Assembly: GCA_937923375.1 (NCBI GenBank)
Contig: CALAJG010000150.1
Coordinates: forward strand, 1 to 11,069
Length of the DNA: 11,069 nt
Reading direction: 5' to 3'
Origin: an uncultured Leucothrix sp.
GTDB lineage: Bacteria; Pseudomonadota; Gammaproteobacteria; Thiotrichales; Thiotrichaceae
How positions within the stretch are numbered: the first letter of the stretch is position 1; every line of letters begins with the position of its first letter. The position numbers and the translations under genes are program-made. Positions 1 through 6,944 of the stretch are shown here, piece after piece. The notes beneath the pieces are model-generated. The model worked only from the letters and a program-made list of their open reading frames with translations, did not search any database and was not told where the DNA came from.

Positions 1-30
1 GAGCGTGCTACCTGCCTGACTGAGCGGCGC

Positions 31-58
31 ATTATAGACACTAATGAAAACCTGTCAA
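31..58 (-). promoter_or_regulatory. Full-consensus sigma70 promoter reading left out of the window
   Basis: On the minus strand there is a perfect -35 TTGACA (53-58) and a perfect -10 TATAAT (31-36) with a 16-base spacer. The DNA upstream of the -35 (about 59-100) is A/T-rich, like an UP element. The bases just after the -10 are GCGCCGC, the GC-rich discriminator typical of stringently controlled rRNA and tRNA promoters. Transcription would start near 24 and leave the window. The product is not visible; a stable RNA is the natural inference, but a highly expressed protein gene is possible. Confidence 0.72.
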
Positions 59-84
59 TGCATTAATTTAAGTTTTATCAAATT

Positions 85-99
85 AGTTTGGGCCAAACT
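85..99. repeat. Perfect inverted repeat upstream of the leftward promoter
   Basis: Seven-base arms AGTTTGG and CCAAACT flank a single central G. The repeat lies about 27 bp upstream of the -35 of the leftward promoter, so it could be a regulator site or could be chance. No known operator is recognised. Confidence 0.35.
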
Positions 100-182
100 T
101 ATAAGCTGCACTAATACGACGATCAGAGTAACAAGCTACACTGATAAAAGGCTTAAGGAAACACTCAGTTTGGAGTTAAGAA

Positions 183-207
183 TAAAATCGGAATATAGGC
201 ATATCCC
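183..207 (-). terminator. Weak candidate terminator after ntrC
   Basis: On the minus strand, about 20 bases past the ntrC stop, GGGATAT and ATATTCC form a 7-bp stem (one G-U pair) around a 4-base loop at 190-207. It is followed by GATTTTATT. The stem is short and the U-run interrupted, so this is a tentative end of the ntrBC transcript. Confidence 0.3.
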
Positions 208-226
208 TTAATAAATTCGCCAACAA

Positions 227-1645
227 TTAAGGTTGAACCGAAGGTGGGTAGATTTCCTTAAGCTTGCGCGTCAGTGTGTTCCGACCCCAGCCCAACAGCT
301 CAGCAGCGTCTTTTTTCCTACCTGCTGTTTTTTGCAAAGCAGCCTCTAATGCCAGGCGTTCAAACTCAGGCACTAGTTGATCCAATATCCGCGACTCCCC
401 TGCTTCAAATCTCTGCTGAATCTCATTTCCAAGCTGGACCCGCCAGTCTCCTGCGACACTAACCTTCTGAACATTTGATAATTCGGGTGGCAAATCATCC
501 ATTGTGACATCACGGCCCGCAGCCATTACGGTCATCCAACGGCTGATGTTCTCCAACTGCCTAACATTTCCAGGCCATGGCAGCGCCTCTAGAAAATCGA
601 TCACATCAGGCAACAATGCCTTTTTCTCTACTTGTAAATCTTCAGCTGCTCGCTGCAAAAAATGATTTAGCAATAAAGGAATATCTGAGCTGCGATCCCT
701 CAGGGGTGGCAACTGAATACGTATAACATTCAAACGATGGAACAAGTCCTCCCTAAACAGGCCCTCAGCAACCCGCTGCTCTAATTCTTGGTGTGTTGCA
801 GCGACCACTCGGACATCAACATCAACAGGTACATGGCCACCGACCCGATAAAACTTACCATCCGATAACACTCTCAATAATCTGGTCTGTAAATCTGCCG
901 ACATATCACCTATTTCATCGAGAAAAAGGGTTCCATGATTAGCCTGCTCAAAGCGTCCTTTTCGCAAAGCATGTGCGCCTGTAAATGCGCCTTTTTCGTG
1001 ACCAAAAAGCTCTGATTCTAATAAATCTTTGGGAATTGCGGCGGTATTGATGGCGATAAAGGGCTTATCTGATCTTGGGCTGTGTTCGTGCAGCGCCGCA
1101 GCTACTAGCTCCTTACCGGTGCCTGACTCACCTGTGATTAAAACAGAAATACTCGACTTGCTTAGCCGCCCTATCGCCCTGAACACACTTTGCATGGCAA
1201 CTGACTTACCGATAATGCCCGTTTGTTTTAATTCCTGAACATCATCTCCTGTAGGTGCTAAATTGCGATTGTTTTTGCTATGTTCAAGAGCCCGCTTTGC
1301 TAACTCGGTTGCCTCGTTAACATCAAAAGGCTTTGGCAAATACTCAAATGCACCACTTTCAAAAGCAGAAACAGCACTGTCCATATCGGAATGTGCCGTC
1401 ATAATAATCACAGGTAATTCATTATGAGTAGCCTTAATATTACCCAATAACTCGAAGCCATCCATATCAGGCATGCGAATATCACTGATTATGGCCCCGG
1501 GTGTATTTCTTTTCAGAGATTTTAAAAGTGCAGCAGCAGAATCAAAGGTTTGTACCTCCATATCAGCCCTAGATAGCGCCTTCTCAAGCACCCAGCGAAT
1601 CGACTGGTCATCATCAACAACCCAAATAGCTTCCGACTGAGGCAT
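227..1645 (-). CDS. ntrC: Nitrogen regulation response regulator NtrC (NR-I)
   Basis: This is a sigma54-dependent activator (472 aa; E. coli NtrC is about 469) that turns on nitrogen-scavenging genes when phosphorylated by NtrB. The receiver domain spans about 5-120 with acidic pocket D11-D12, phospho-acceptor D55, T83 and K105. The AAA+ domain follows: Walker A GESGTGKE at 172-179, the sigma54-contact loop GAFTGA at 219-224, and Walker B GTLFLDEIGD at 238-247. The C-terminus carries a Fis-type helix-turn-helix ending in LLGWGRNTLTRKLKE, the NtrC hallmark. The start is firm: the ATG abuts the ntrB stop codon with no gap, and an AGGAG lies 8 bases upstream inside the ntrB end, so translation is probably coupled. 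All catalytic residues are present. glnA is not next to it, unlike the enterobacterial glnA-ntrBC arrangement. Confidence 0.97.
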   Translation of the reverse strand: MPQSEAIWVVDDDQSIRWVLEKALSRADMEVQTFDSAAALLKSLKRNTPGAIISDIRMPDMDGFELLGNIKATHNELPVIIMTAHSDMDSAVSAFESGAFEYLPKPFDVNEATELAKRALEHSKNNRNLAPTGDDVQELKQTGIIGKSVAMQSVFRAIGRLSKSSISVLITGESGTGKELVAAALHEHSPRSDKPFIAINTAAIPKDLLESELFGHEKGAFTGAHALRKGRFEQANHGTLFLDEIGDMSADLQTRLLRVLSDGKFYRVGGHVPVDVDVRVVAATHQELEQRVAEGLFREDLFHRLNVIRIQLPPLRDRSSDIPLLLNHFLQRAAEDLQVEKKALLPDVIDFLEALPWPGNVRQLENISRWMTVMAAGRDVTMDDLPPELSNVQKVSVAGDWRVQLGNEIQQRFEAGESRILDQLVPEFERLALEAALQKTAGRKKDAAELLGWGRNTLTRKLKEIYPPSVQP

Positions 1646-2719
1646 TTACTTATCTCCTTGATTCTTGGTCTTAGTTGTTGATATAGGCAGTAACAATGTA
1701 AAAACGGTGTTGCCAGGTTCAGACTGAAATTCGATTAAACCACTATGAGCATTAGCCAGCGACTGAGCTATTGACAAACCTAGCCCGCTGCCATCAGCTG
1801 AACCACTGACCATTGGGAAGAACACTTTATCTTTAACAGATAACGGCACCCCATCGCCGTTATCGATAATTTGTAGTTTCAAAACTAACCGATGTACTTT
1901 TTGATTTAACATAAATCGGCGCTGAATTCTGGTCTTAAAGACTATCTCTCCCTTATCACCCACTGCTTTAATCGCATTAACCACAATATTCAAAACAATC
2001 TGAATTAACTTATCTTTATCTGCATTTAAATCGGGGATACTAGGGTCGTAGTCGAAACGGATAGTTACTTCAGGAGACAGCTCTACACTGACTAATTTTC
2101 TGACACGTTCCAAAACCTCATGAATATTCACTTTTTCGTTGATTGAAGGTGCTTGTGAACCTGACATACGATCAACAAGAACCTGGAGTCGATCCGCTTC
2201 AGAAATAATAATGCGGGTGTATTCTTTTAAGTCAGGACTGGGAAGTTCAGACTCTAATAATTGTGCTGCACCCCGGAGCCCGCCCAATGGATTTTTGATT
2301 TCATGTGCCATCCCACGAACTAAAGTTTGCGTGGTCTGTAGCTGACTCAGCAATGTTTCTTCCTGAGTTAAACGGAGCTGTTGATCGATTCGTGAAAGCT
2401 CAAGCAATAGGGCGCCTTCTTTTTCTTTAAGGCTGTAAGGGCTAACCACAATATCGACAATTATCATCTCCCCTTGACCAGACTTAAGATGAAATTGTCT
2501 CAGCGATTGCACATCGCCAGACTCTCTGACTTTATCAAAAGCAAGATCCAGACTACTTTCTTCAAATAGCCGCATATAGGTTTCACCAATCAATCGGCGG
2601 CGGCTATTACCAAATAATACTTCTGCCGACGCGTTCATATACTGAACCTTTAAGGTGTCATCCAGAACGACAACTCCTGTCGATAGGGCATCAGTAATCT
2701 CTCCTAGTGTTGCGCTCAT
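1646..2719 (-). CDS. ntrB: Nitrogen regulation sensor histidine kinase NtrB (NR-II)
   Basis: This cytosolic kinase/phosphatase reads nitrogen status through PII and controls NtrC phosphorylation. It has an N-terminal PAS domain (about 5-110), a dimerisation/H-box with MAHEIKNPLGGLRGAAQLL around H139, then an HATPase_c domain with N-box (NIVVNAIKA), G1 (DNGDGVP), an F-box region (FFPMVSG) and G2 (GSGLGLS). There is no membrane segment. I choose the ATG at 2719 (357 aa). It gives the same length upstream of the PAS domain as E. coli NtrB and puts the phospho-histidine at 139 exactly as there. It also has a TGGA 8 bases upstream and a sensible 5' leader from the predicted promoter. An in-frame GTG at 2758 would add 13 residues without a ribosome site. 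The usual LLGP after DR is MSGS here. The gene is co-transcribed with ntrC. Confidence 0.95.
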   Translation of the reverse strand: MSATLGEITDALSTGVVVLDDTLKVQYMNASAEVLFGNSRRRLIGETYMRLFEESSLDLAFDKVRESGDVQSLRQFHLKSGQGEMIIVDIVVSPYSLKEKEGALLLELSRIDQQLRLTQEETLLSQLQTTQTLVRGMAHEIKNPLGGLRGAAQLLESELPSPDLKEYTRIIISEADRLQVLVDRMSGSQAPSINEKVNIHEVLERVRKLVSVELSPEVTIRFDYDPSIPDLNADKDKLIQIVLNIVVNAIKAVGDKGEIVFKTRIQRRFMLNQKVHRLVLKLQIIDNGDGVPLSVKDKVFFPMVSGSADGSGLGLSIAQSLANAHSGLIEFQSEPGNTVFTLLLPISTTKTKNQGDK

Positions 2720-2762
2720 TCGATATTTCCAGTCTCTAAAATAAATACCATTCATCACAATG

Positions 2763-2792
2763 AATATACAAGCAATTATCAGGCCACATCAA
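2763..2792 (-). promoter_or_regulatory. Probable sigma70 promoter of ntrBC
   Basis: On the minus strand a -35-like TTGATG (2787-2792) and a -10 TATATT (2763-2768) are separated by 18 bases. The start would be near 2756, leaving about 37 bases before the ntrB ATG at 2719. The NtrC site at 2827-2841 lies about 75 bp upstream of that start. Confidence 0.45.
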
Positions 2793-2826
2793 AACCGACA
2801 GTTAAGACAGCTCTTTCAACATTATC

Positions 2827-2841
2827 GCACCATTTTAGTGC
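2827..2841. promoter_or_regulatory. NtrC binding site 1 (enhancer)
   Basis: GCACCATTTTAGTGC matches the NtrC dyad GCACCA-N3-TGGTGC at 11 of 12 fixed positions. Its centre is about 138 bp upstream of the predicted glnK start, almost the distance of the distal enhancer at E. coli glnAp2. Confidence 0.75.
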
Positions 2842-2857
2842 ATCAATTCAAAAACCT

Positions 2858-2872
2858 GCACCCAAGTCATTC
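2858..2872. promoter_or_regulatory. Weak NtrC site (half-site)
   Basis: GCACCCAAGTCATTC has a perfect left half and a poor right half (about 8 of 12 fixed positions). It is centred about -107 from the predicted glnK start, three helical turns from site 1, so it could be a low-affinity co-operative site. Confidence 0.35.
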
Positions 2873-2876
2873 TTTT

Positions 2877-2891
2877 GCACCGTTATGCAGC
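2877..2891. promoter_or_regulatory. NtrC binding site 2 (enhancer)
   Basis: GCACCGTTATGCAGC matches the NtrC dyad at 9 of 12 fixed positions. It is centred about -88 from the predicted glnK start and 50 bp from site 1. Together with site 1 it gives the paired arrangement expected for NtrC oligomer assembly. Confidence 0.55.
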
Positions 2892-2944
2892 AGTTATACA
2901 GAACAGAAACATCAATAGATCAGTAAAAACCTAGATCCGGAAAG

Positions 2945-2962
2945 TTGGCACGGGAAATGCTA
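2945..2962 (+). promoter_or_regulatory. Sigma54 (-24/-12) promoter of glnK-amtB
   Basis: TTGGCACGGGAAATGCTA fits the sigma54 consensus TGGCACG-N4-TTGCW. The invariant GG is at 2947-2948 and GC at 2959-2960, exactly 10 bases apart. The predicted start is near 2972, giving a leader of about 94 bases before glnK. NtrC enhancers lie 80-140 bp upstream. A weak 5-bp hairpin (3007-3011 with 3021-3025) lies in the leader. Confidence 0.85.
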
Positions 2963-3065
2963 AGAAAACTATATCGGTCGATTAGACAGGACACCAAACG
3001 CGGCTGCCTCTAATTCCAAGAGAGGTAATGGCCAATACAAATTTCAATCAAGGAGAGTATCTGCA

Positions 3066-3404
3066 ATGAAAATGATCACTGCAATCATAAAGCCCTTCAA
3101 GCTAGACGATGTAAGGGAGGCACTATCAGAAATCGGCGTTGCTGGTATCACAGTTACAGAGGTCAAAGGGTTTGGCCGTCAACAAGGTCACACTGAACTC
3201 TATCGCGGAGCCGAATATGTGGTCGACTTTCTGCCCAAAGTGAAAATAGAAGCGGCTGTTGACACTGCCTTGCTAGATAAAGCTATTGAAGCCATTACCA
3301 ATGCTGCCCACACCGGAAAAATTGGCGACGGTAAGATTTTCATTACCAACTTAGAACAAGCAGTTCGTATTCGCACCAACGAAAACGGACCAGCAGCACT
3401 TTAA
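3066..3404 (+). CDS. glnK: PII nitrogen signal protein GlnK
   Basis: This trimeric cytosolic PII protein (112 aa, the standard length) binds ATP/ADP and 2-oxoglutarate, blocks AmtB when nitrogen is plentiful, and signals to NtrB and adenylyltransferase. The T-loop holds the uridylylation target Y51 in RGAEYVVDF. Q39, the PII ligand-contact region K58-K60 (FLPKVK) and the B-loop TGKIGDGKIF are intact, and the C-terminus RIRT...AAL is the usual one. AGGAG (3051-3055) sits 10 bases before the ATG. It is assigned as GlnK rather than GlnB because it is followed by amtB and driven by an NtrC/sigma54 promoter. Residue 54 is Asp, as in E. coli GlnB, so sequence alone would not separate the two paralogues. 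Confidence 0.95.
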   Translation: MKMITAIIKPFKLDDVREALSEIGVAGITVTEVKGFGRQQGHTELYRGAEYVVDFLPKVKIEAAVDTALLDKAIEAITNAAHTGKIGDGKIFITNLEQAVRIRTNENGPAAL

Positions 3405-3423
3405 TATTTAAAAGGGGAAACCA

Positions 3424-4740
3424 ATGGAAAACAATATTTTTCATCTTCAGTACGCAATGGATACTTTCTACTTCTTAGTCTGTGGCGCACTGGTTATGTG
3501 GATGGCGGCAGGTTTTGCCATGCTGGAAGCTGGCTTGGTTCGTAGTAAAAGTACCACTGAAATTCTGACTAAAAACGTTGCCTTGTTCGCAATTGCTTGT
3601 ACCGCCTATTTAATCATAGGTTACGACATCATGTATGGCGACGGTGGCAGCACATTATTCCTAAGCAACATTGCGTTTGATGGTGCAGAGAACGCCGACG
3701 CGGTGGTTGCCAGCGTGCTTAAAGAGTCAGCCGAAGCTGGTTTTGATGGTGGTGCAGTCTACTCTAACGCCTCAGATTTCTTCTTCCAGGTAGTATTTGT
3801 CGCCACCGCGATGTCAATCGTATCTGGCGCTGTCGCTGAGCGTATGAAATTATTCTCGTTCCTGATTTTTGCTTTAGTAATGACCGCTTTCATCTACCCT
3901 ATTGAAGGCGCATGGACATGGGGCGGTAAGCCAGTGTTCGGCCTGTTTAACTTAGGTGACGCTGACGAAGCCGCAGGTCTTGTAGGCTTTGGTTTTTCTG
4001 ACTTTGCTGGCTCAGGCATCGTACACATGGCAGGTGCTGCCGCTGCATTAGCGGGTGTAATTCTCCTTGGTGCTCGTAAGGGTAAGTATGGCAAAGATGG
4101 AAAGATTAACCCGATCCCAGGTGCAAACTTACCGCTGGCTACGTTAGGAACCTTCATCCTTTGGATGGGATGGTTCGGTTTTAACGGCGGTTCAGTTCTG
4201 AAATTAGGCGACATCGCCAACGCAAACTCTGTTGCCATGGTTTTCCTTAATACCAATGCAGCGGCTGCAGGTGGTGTAATCGCTGCATTGATGGTCGCGA
4301 AAATATTATTCGGCAAGGCTGACCTGACTATGGTGCTGAACGGAGCACTCGCTGGACTAGTCGCCATCACGGCTTCCCCCGATACACCATCACCACTAAT
4401 GGCAACGGCCATCGGTGCTATCGGTGGTGTTTTAGTCGTTTTCTCAATTTTGTTCTTTGACAAAATCCGTATCGATGACCCAGTAGGTGCTATCTCTGTA
4501 CACGGTGTTGTAGGGCTATGGGGATTGTTAGCGGTCCCTCTAACTAAAGACGGCGCAACTTTCATAGGGCAATTAGTAGGTGCTGGCGTTATCTTCGCTT
4601 GGGTATTCTTTGCTTCACTACTCGTCTGGCTCATCATTAAAGCCATTATGGGTATTCGGGTTTCTGAAGAAGAGGAGTATGAAGGTGTTGATATTGGTGA
4701 ATGTGGAATGGAGGCTTATCCAGAGTTCACCAAAGGCTAA
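3424..4740 (+). CDS. amtB: Ammonium transporter AmtB
   Basis: This inner-membrane ammonium channel (438 aa, about 11 membrane helices, trimer) takes up ammonium when it is scarce. The pore twin histidines are H201 in GSGIVHMAG and H360 in ISVHGVVG. The Amt signature is the stretch from FQVVFVATAMSIVSGAVAER into the next helix. The cytosolic tail (SEEEEYEGVDIGECGMEAYPEF) is the conserved C-terminal region that docks with GlnK. AAGGGG (3412-3417) lies 6 bases before the ATG, and the gap from glnK is 19 bases, so the two form one operon. The N-terminus (MENNIFHLQYAMDTFYFLV) looks like a direct first helix rather than the cleaved signal peptide of E. coli AmtB. The periplasmic loop around residues 75-115 is long and acidic. 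Confidence 0.96.
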   Translation: MENNIFHLQYAMDTFYFLVCGALVMWMAAGFAMLEAGLVRSKSTTEILTKNVALFAIACTAYLIIGYDIMYGDGGSTLFLSNIAFDGAENADAVVASVLKESAEAGFDGGAVYSNASDFFFQVVFVATAMSIVSGAVAERMKLFSFLIFALVMTAFIYPIEGAWTWGGKPVFGLFNLGDADEAAGLVGFGFSDFAGSGIVHMAGAAAALAGVILLGARKGKYGKDGKINPIPGANLPLATLGTFILWMGWFGFNGGSVLKLGDIANANSVAMVFLNTNAAAAGGVIAALMVAKILFGKADLTMVLNGALAGLVAITASPDTPSPLMATAIGAIGGVLVVFSILFFDKIRIDDPVGAISVHGVVGLWGLLAVPLTKDGATFIGQLVGAGVIFAWVFFASLLVWLIIKAIMGIRVSEEEEYEGVDIGECGMEAYPEFTKG

Positions 4741-4757
4741 TAGCTTGTTAGAAGCAC

Positions 4758-4792
4758 AAAGCCGAAGCAATCAATGCTTCGGCTTTTTTTTT
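4758..4792 (+). terminator. Intrinsic terminator of glnK-amtB
   Basis: A perfect stem GCCGAAGCA/TGCTTCGGC (4761-4769, 4775-4783) closes a 5-base loop. It can be extended by three A-U pairs and is followed by nine T's (4784-4792). It begins about 20 bases past the amtB stop. Confidence 0.95.
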
Positions 4793-4837
4793 GCCCAGAT
4801 TACGTTAAACTGGCGTCTTTCACAAAACCCCTCCCCC

Positions 4838-5917
4838 ATGACTCAAACTCCTGAATTTTCTGAACGAGTACTGCATTGGTTTGATCAGCACGGGCGTAAA
4901 GATTTGCCGTGGCAACATCCAATCACACCTTATCGAGTCTGGATTTCAGAAATTATGTTACAGCAGACACAGGTTACGACCGTTATTCCTTATTATGAAA
5001 AGTTTATGGCGAGCTTTCCAACATTGGAGTCACTAGCCAACGCTTCTAGTGATCATGTTTTAAAACATTGGTCTGGGTTGGGCTATTACGCTAGAGCGAG
5101 GAACCTGCACAAAGCTGCGCAACAGGTTCGCGACGAACATAACGGGAAATTCCCTGATACGTTAGAAGCAGTTACGGCCCTGAGCGGAATTGGTCGTTCA
5201 ACGGCTGGCGCTATTCTTTCAATAGCCTTCCAAAAACGAGAGGCTATTTTGGATGGTAATGTTAAACGTGTGCTAGCTCGGTTTCACTGCGTCGAAGGTT
5301 GGTATGGCAATGCTAAAGTTCAAAAAGAGCTTTGGGCACTTGCAGAAACGCATCTGCCCCAACATGTTGCATCACAGCGATATGCCGATTACACGCAGGC
5401 GATGATGGATTTAGGTGCGACGTTATGTACAAAGTCACGACCAAATTGTGAGCAATGCCCACTTCAAGAAGACTGTGCCTCATTCAAAACTGACACAACT
5501 CACTTGTACCCTACCCCTAAACCAAAAAAAGCGTTGCCTGAACGAAGCGCTATTATGCTCATGATTTACAGGGACTCAGACATTTTTTTGGTAAAGCGAC
5601 CACCGTCTGGAATCTGGGGAGGTCTATGGGGGTTTCCTCAGTTTACAGATTTAGAAGCCGCCTGCAGCTGGTTAGAAAAACAAGGCTATGCTGCGGATTC
5701 AATAGACACAGCAAGTGCACTAGCAAACTATAAACACACCTTCAGCCACTACCGTCTCACCATCCACCCTCTTTTGATTCCGTATCAAAAACCCCATAGT
5801 GTTGGTGTCATGGAGACCGACGAGTCGCTTTGGTATAACATAGATGAAGAATTTGACGGGGGGTTAGCAACCCCGGTACAAGATTTATTAGAAACTTTTA
5901 AGGAATTAACACGATGA
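4838..5917 (+). CDS. mutY: Adenine DNA glycosylase MutY
   Basis: This enzyme removes adenine mispaired with 8-oxoguanine and so prevents G:C to T:A mutations. It is 359 aa (E. coli 350). E38 in WISEIMLQQTQV is the general acid, the helix-hairpin-helix is LSGIGRSTAGAIL (115-127), and catalytic D139 lies in ILDGNVKR. The [4Fe-4S] cysteines are C197, C204, C207 and C213 in the expected C-x6-C-x2-C-x5-C spacing. A C-terminal NUDIX-like 8-oxoG-reading domain begins near 235. The reading frame stays open upstream through the amtB end, but the protein match starts at this ATG and no ATG, GTG or TTG lies nearby upstream. The start is preceded by a C-rich tract with no Shine-Dalgarno. Only 45 bases separate the amtB terminator from the ATG; TAAACT at 4806-4811 is a possible -10. 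It is the first gene of the four-gene operon. Confidence 0.96.
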   Translation: MTQTPEFSERVLHWFDQHGRKDLPWQHPITPYRVWISEIMLQQTQVTTVIPYYEKFMASFPTLESLANASSDHVLKHWSGLGYYARARNLHKAAQQVRDEHNGKFPDTLEAVTALSGIGRSTAGAILSIAFQKREAILDGNVKRVLARFHCVEGWYGNAKVQKELWALAETHLPQHVASQRYADYTQAMMDLGATLCTKSRPNCEQCPLQEDCASFKTDTTHLYPTPKPKKALPERSAIMLMIYRDSDIFLVKRPPSGIWGGLWGFPQFTDLEAACSWLEKQGYAADSIDTASALANYKHTFSHYRLTIHPLLIPYQKPHSVGVMETDESLWYNIDEEFDGGLATPVQDLLETFKELTR

Positions 5918-6183
5918 GCCGAATGGTTAACTGTATCTTGCTAAAAAAAGAGGCCGAAGGTCTTGAGCGCATGACGTACCCTGGAGACTTAGGAAAACGC
6001 ATCTTCGAAAATGTATCCCAAGAAGCCTGGAAACAGTGGGTAGGTCACCAAACCATTCTTATGAATGAATACCGCTTGTCGCCAATCAATCCTAAAGACC
6101 GGAAGTTTCTTGAAGAAGAGATGGAAAAGTACTTTTTCGGTGACGGCCCGTCAGAAGTTGATAACTTAGTTCCTCAAGGTTAA
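5914..6183 (+). CDS. yggX: Probable Fe(2+)-trafficking protein YggX
   Basis: This small cytosolic protein (89 aa, typical for the family) is linked in enterobacteria to protection of iron-sulfur clusters and resistance to superoxide. Whether it truly carries iron is debated. Family features are visible: N-terminal CILLKKEAEG with conserved C7, YPGDLGKRIFENVSQEAWKQW (22-42), the QTILMNE stretch, and a RKFLEEEMEKYFF helix before the acidic end. Its ATG overlaps the mutY stop in ATGA (4-base overlap), which points to translational coupling. mutY-yggX adjacency is widely conserved in gammaproteobacteria. Here fpr follows instead of the mltC found in E. coli. Confidence 0.95.
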   Translation: MSRMVNCILLKKEAEGLERMTYPGDLGKRIFENVSQEAWKQWVGHQTILMNEYRLSPINPKDRKFLEEEMEKYFFGDGPSEVDNLVPQG

Positions 6184-6190
6184 ATTGCCC

Positions 6191-6937
6191 ATGGCTTCTG
6201 CATTTCATACTGCACGAGTAATTGAAAATAAACAGTGGGCTGAGAATCTTTTTTCAGTGAGATTAGCTGTTGAATTGCAGCCCTTCAAGGCTGGGCAATT
6301 TGTCAGGGTTCAACTGATGATTAACGGTGAGCCGATGGCAAAGCCATATTCGCTAGTGAATGCGCCTAAACAAGACGACGCAGAAGTTTTTTATAACATT
6401 GTACCTGATGGCCCCATGTCTAACGCGCTAGCAGCGCTAAAACCAGACGATACTATTGAAATATCTCAACCTGCTGCCGGGTTCTTTGTTCTTGATGAAT
6501 TACCGGAAACCAAACATCTTTGGATGTTCGCGACAGGCACCGGTTTGGGGCCGTACCTGTCAATCCTTCAAGATAAGGAAGTATGGCAACGATTCGATGA
6601 GTTAGTCTTAGTTCATGCCGTTTCTTATGCCAATAACTTGGCCTATCAAACGCTGATTGATGAGTTTAACAATCAACAGCCATCTCAGTTTAAATATGTG
6701 TCGATTGTCAGTAGAGAAGAGCACCCGGGTGCATTAAAAGGCAGAATTCCGGCACTGATTTCAGATGGGCAATTAGAAGACTCAGCGGAATTAATTATTG
6801 CTCCAGAGACTACTCACATTATGTTGTGTGGTAATCAAAACATGATCGCAGATGCGCGCTCTGTGCTGGCTGAAAGAGGCTTGAAAAAGCATCTACGCCG
6901 CAAACCGGGGCACATTACTACCGAACAATATTTCTGA
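6191..6937 (+). CDS. fpr: Ferredoxin/flavodoxin-NADP+ reductase Fpr
   Basis: This FAD enzyme (248 aa, the same as E. coli Fpr) passes electrons between NADPH and ferredoxin or flavodoxin, supporting iron-sulfur repair and radical enzymes. The FAD-binding barrel (about 1-100) has KPYS at 51-54, where the family usually has R-x-Y-S. FFVLDE follows. The NADP domain has GTGLGP (116-121), the CGN motif (213-215), and the C-terminal HLRRKPGHITTEQYF ending in an aromatic residue. I choose the ATG at 6191, which aligns with the E. coli start. A TTG at 6185 would add two residues and sits closer to AAGG (6176-6179; 5 versus 11 bases), so it remains possible. The ATG lies 7 bases after the yggX stop, within one operon. 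Confidence 0.93.
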   Translation: MASAFHTARVIENKQWAENLFSVRLAVELQPFKAGQFVRVQLMINGEPMAKPYSLVNAPKQDDAEVFYNIVPDGPMSNALAALKPDDTIEISQPAAGFFVLDELPETKHLWMFATGTGLGPYLSILQDKEVWQRFDELVLVHAVSYANNLAYQTLIDEFNNQQPSQFKYVSIVSREEHPGALKGRIPALISDGQLEDSAELIIAPETTHIMLCGNQNMIADARSVLAERGLKKHLRRKPGHITTEQYF

Positions 6938-6944
6938 TCTGCCT

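Noticed and set aside
2720..2758. GTG start for ntrB 13 codons upstream
   Set aside because: There is no ribosome site, it would be almost leaderless relative to the predicted promoter, and the family alignment favours the ATG at 2719.
3007..3025. Possible riboswitch or attenuator in the glnK leader
   Set aside because: Only a 5-bp stem with a 9-base loop is seen. There is no known riboswitch pattern and no terminator.
3894..4646. Long open frame (250 codons) on the minus strand inside amtB
   Set aside because: Its product is Pro/Ala/Thr-rich low-complexity with no family features. It mirrors the amtB codon pattern and has no ribosome site.
4580..4837. Upstream extension of the mutY reading frame into amtB
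   Set aside because: The extension does not match MutY, crosses the strong amtB terminator and overlaps amtB coding sequence. The protein match begins at 4838.
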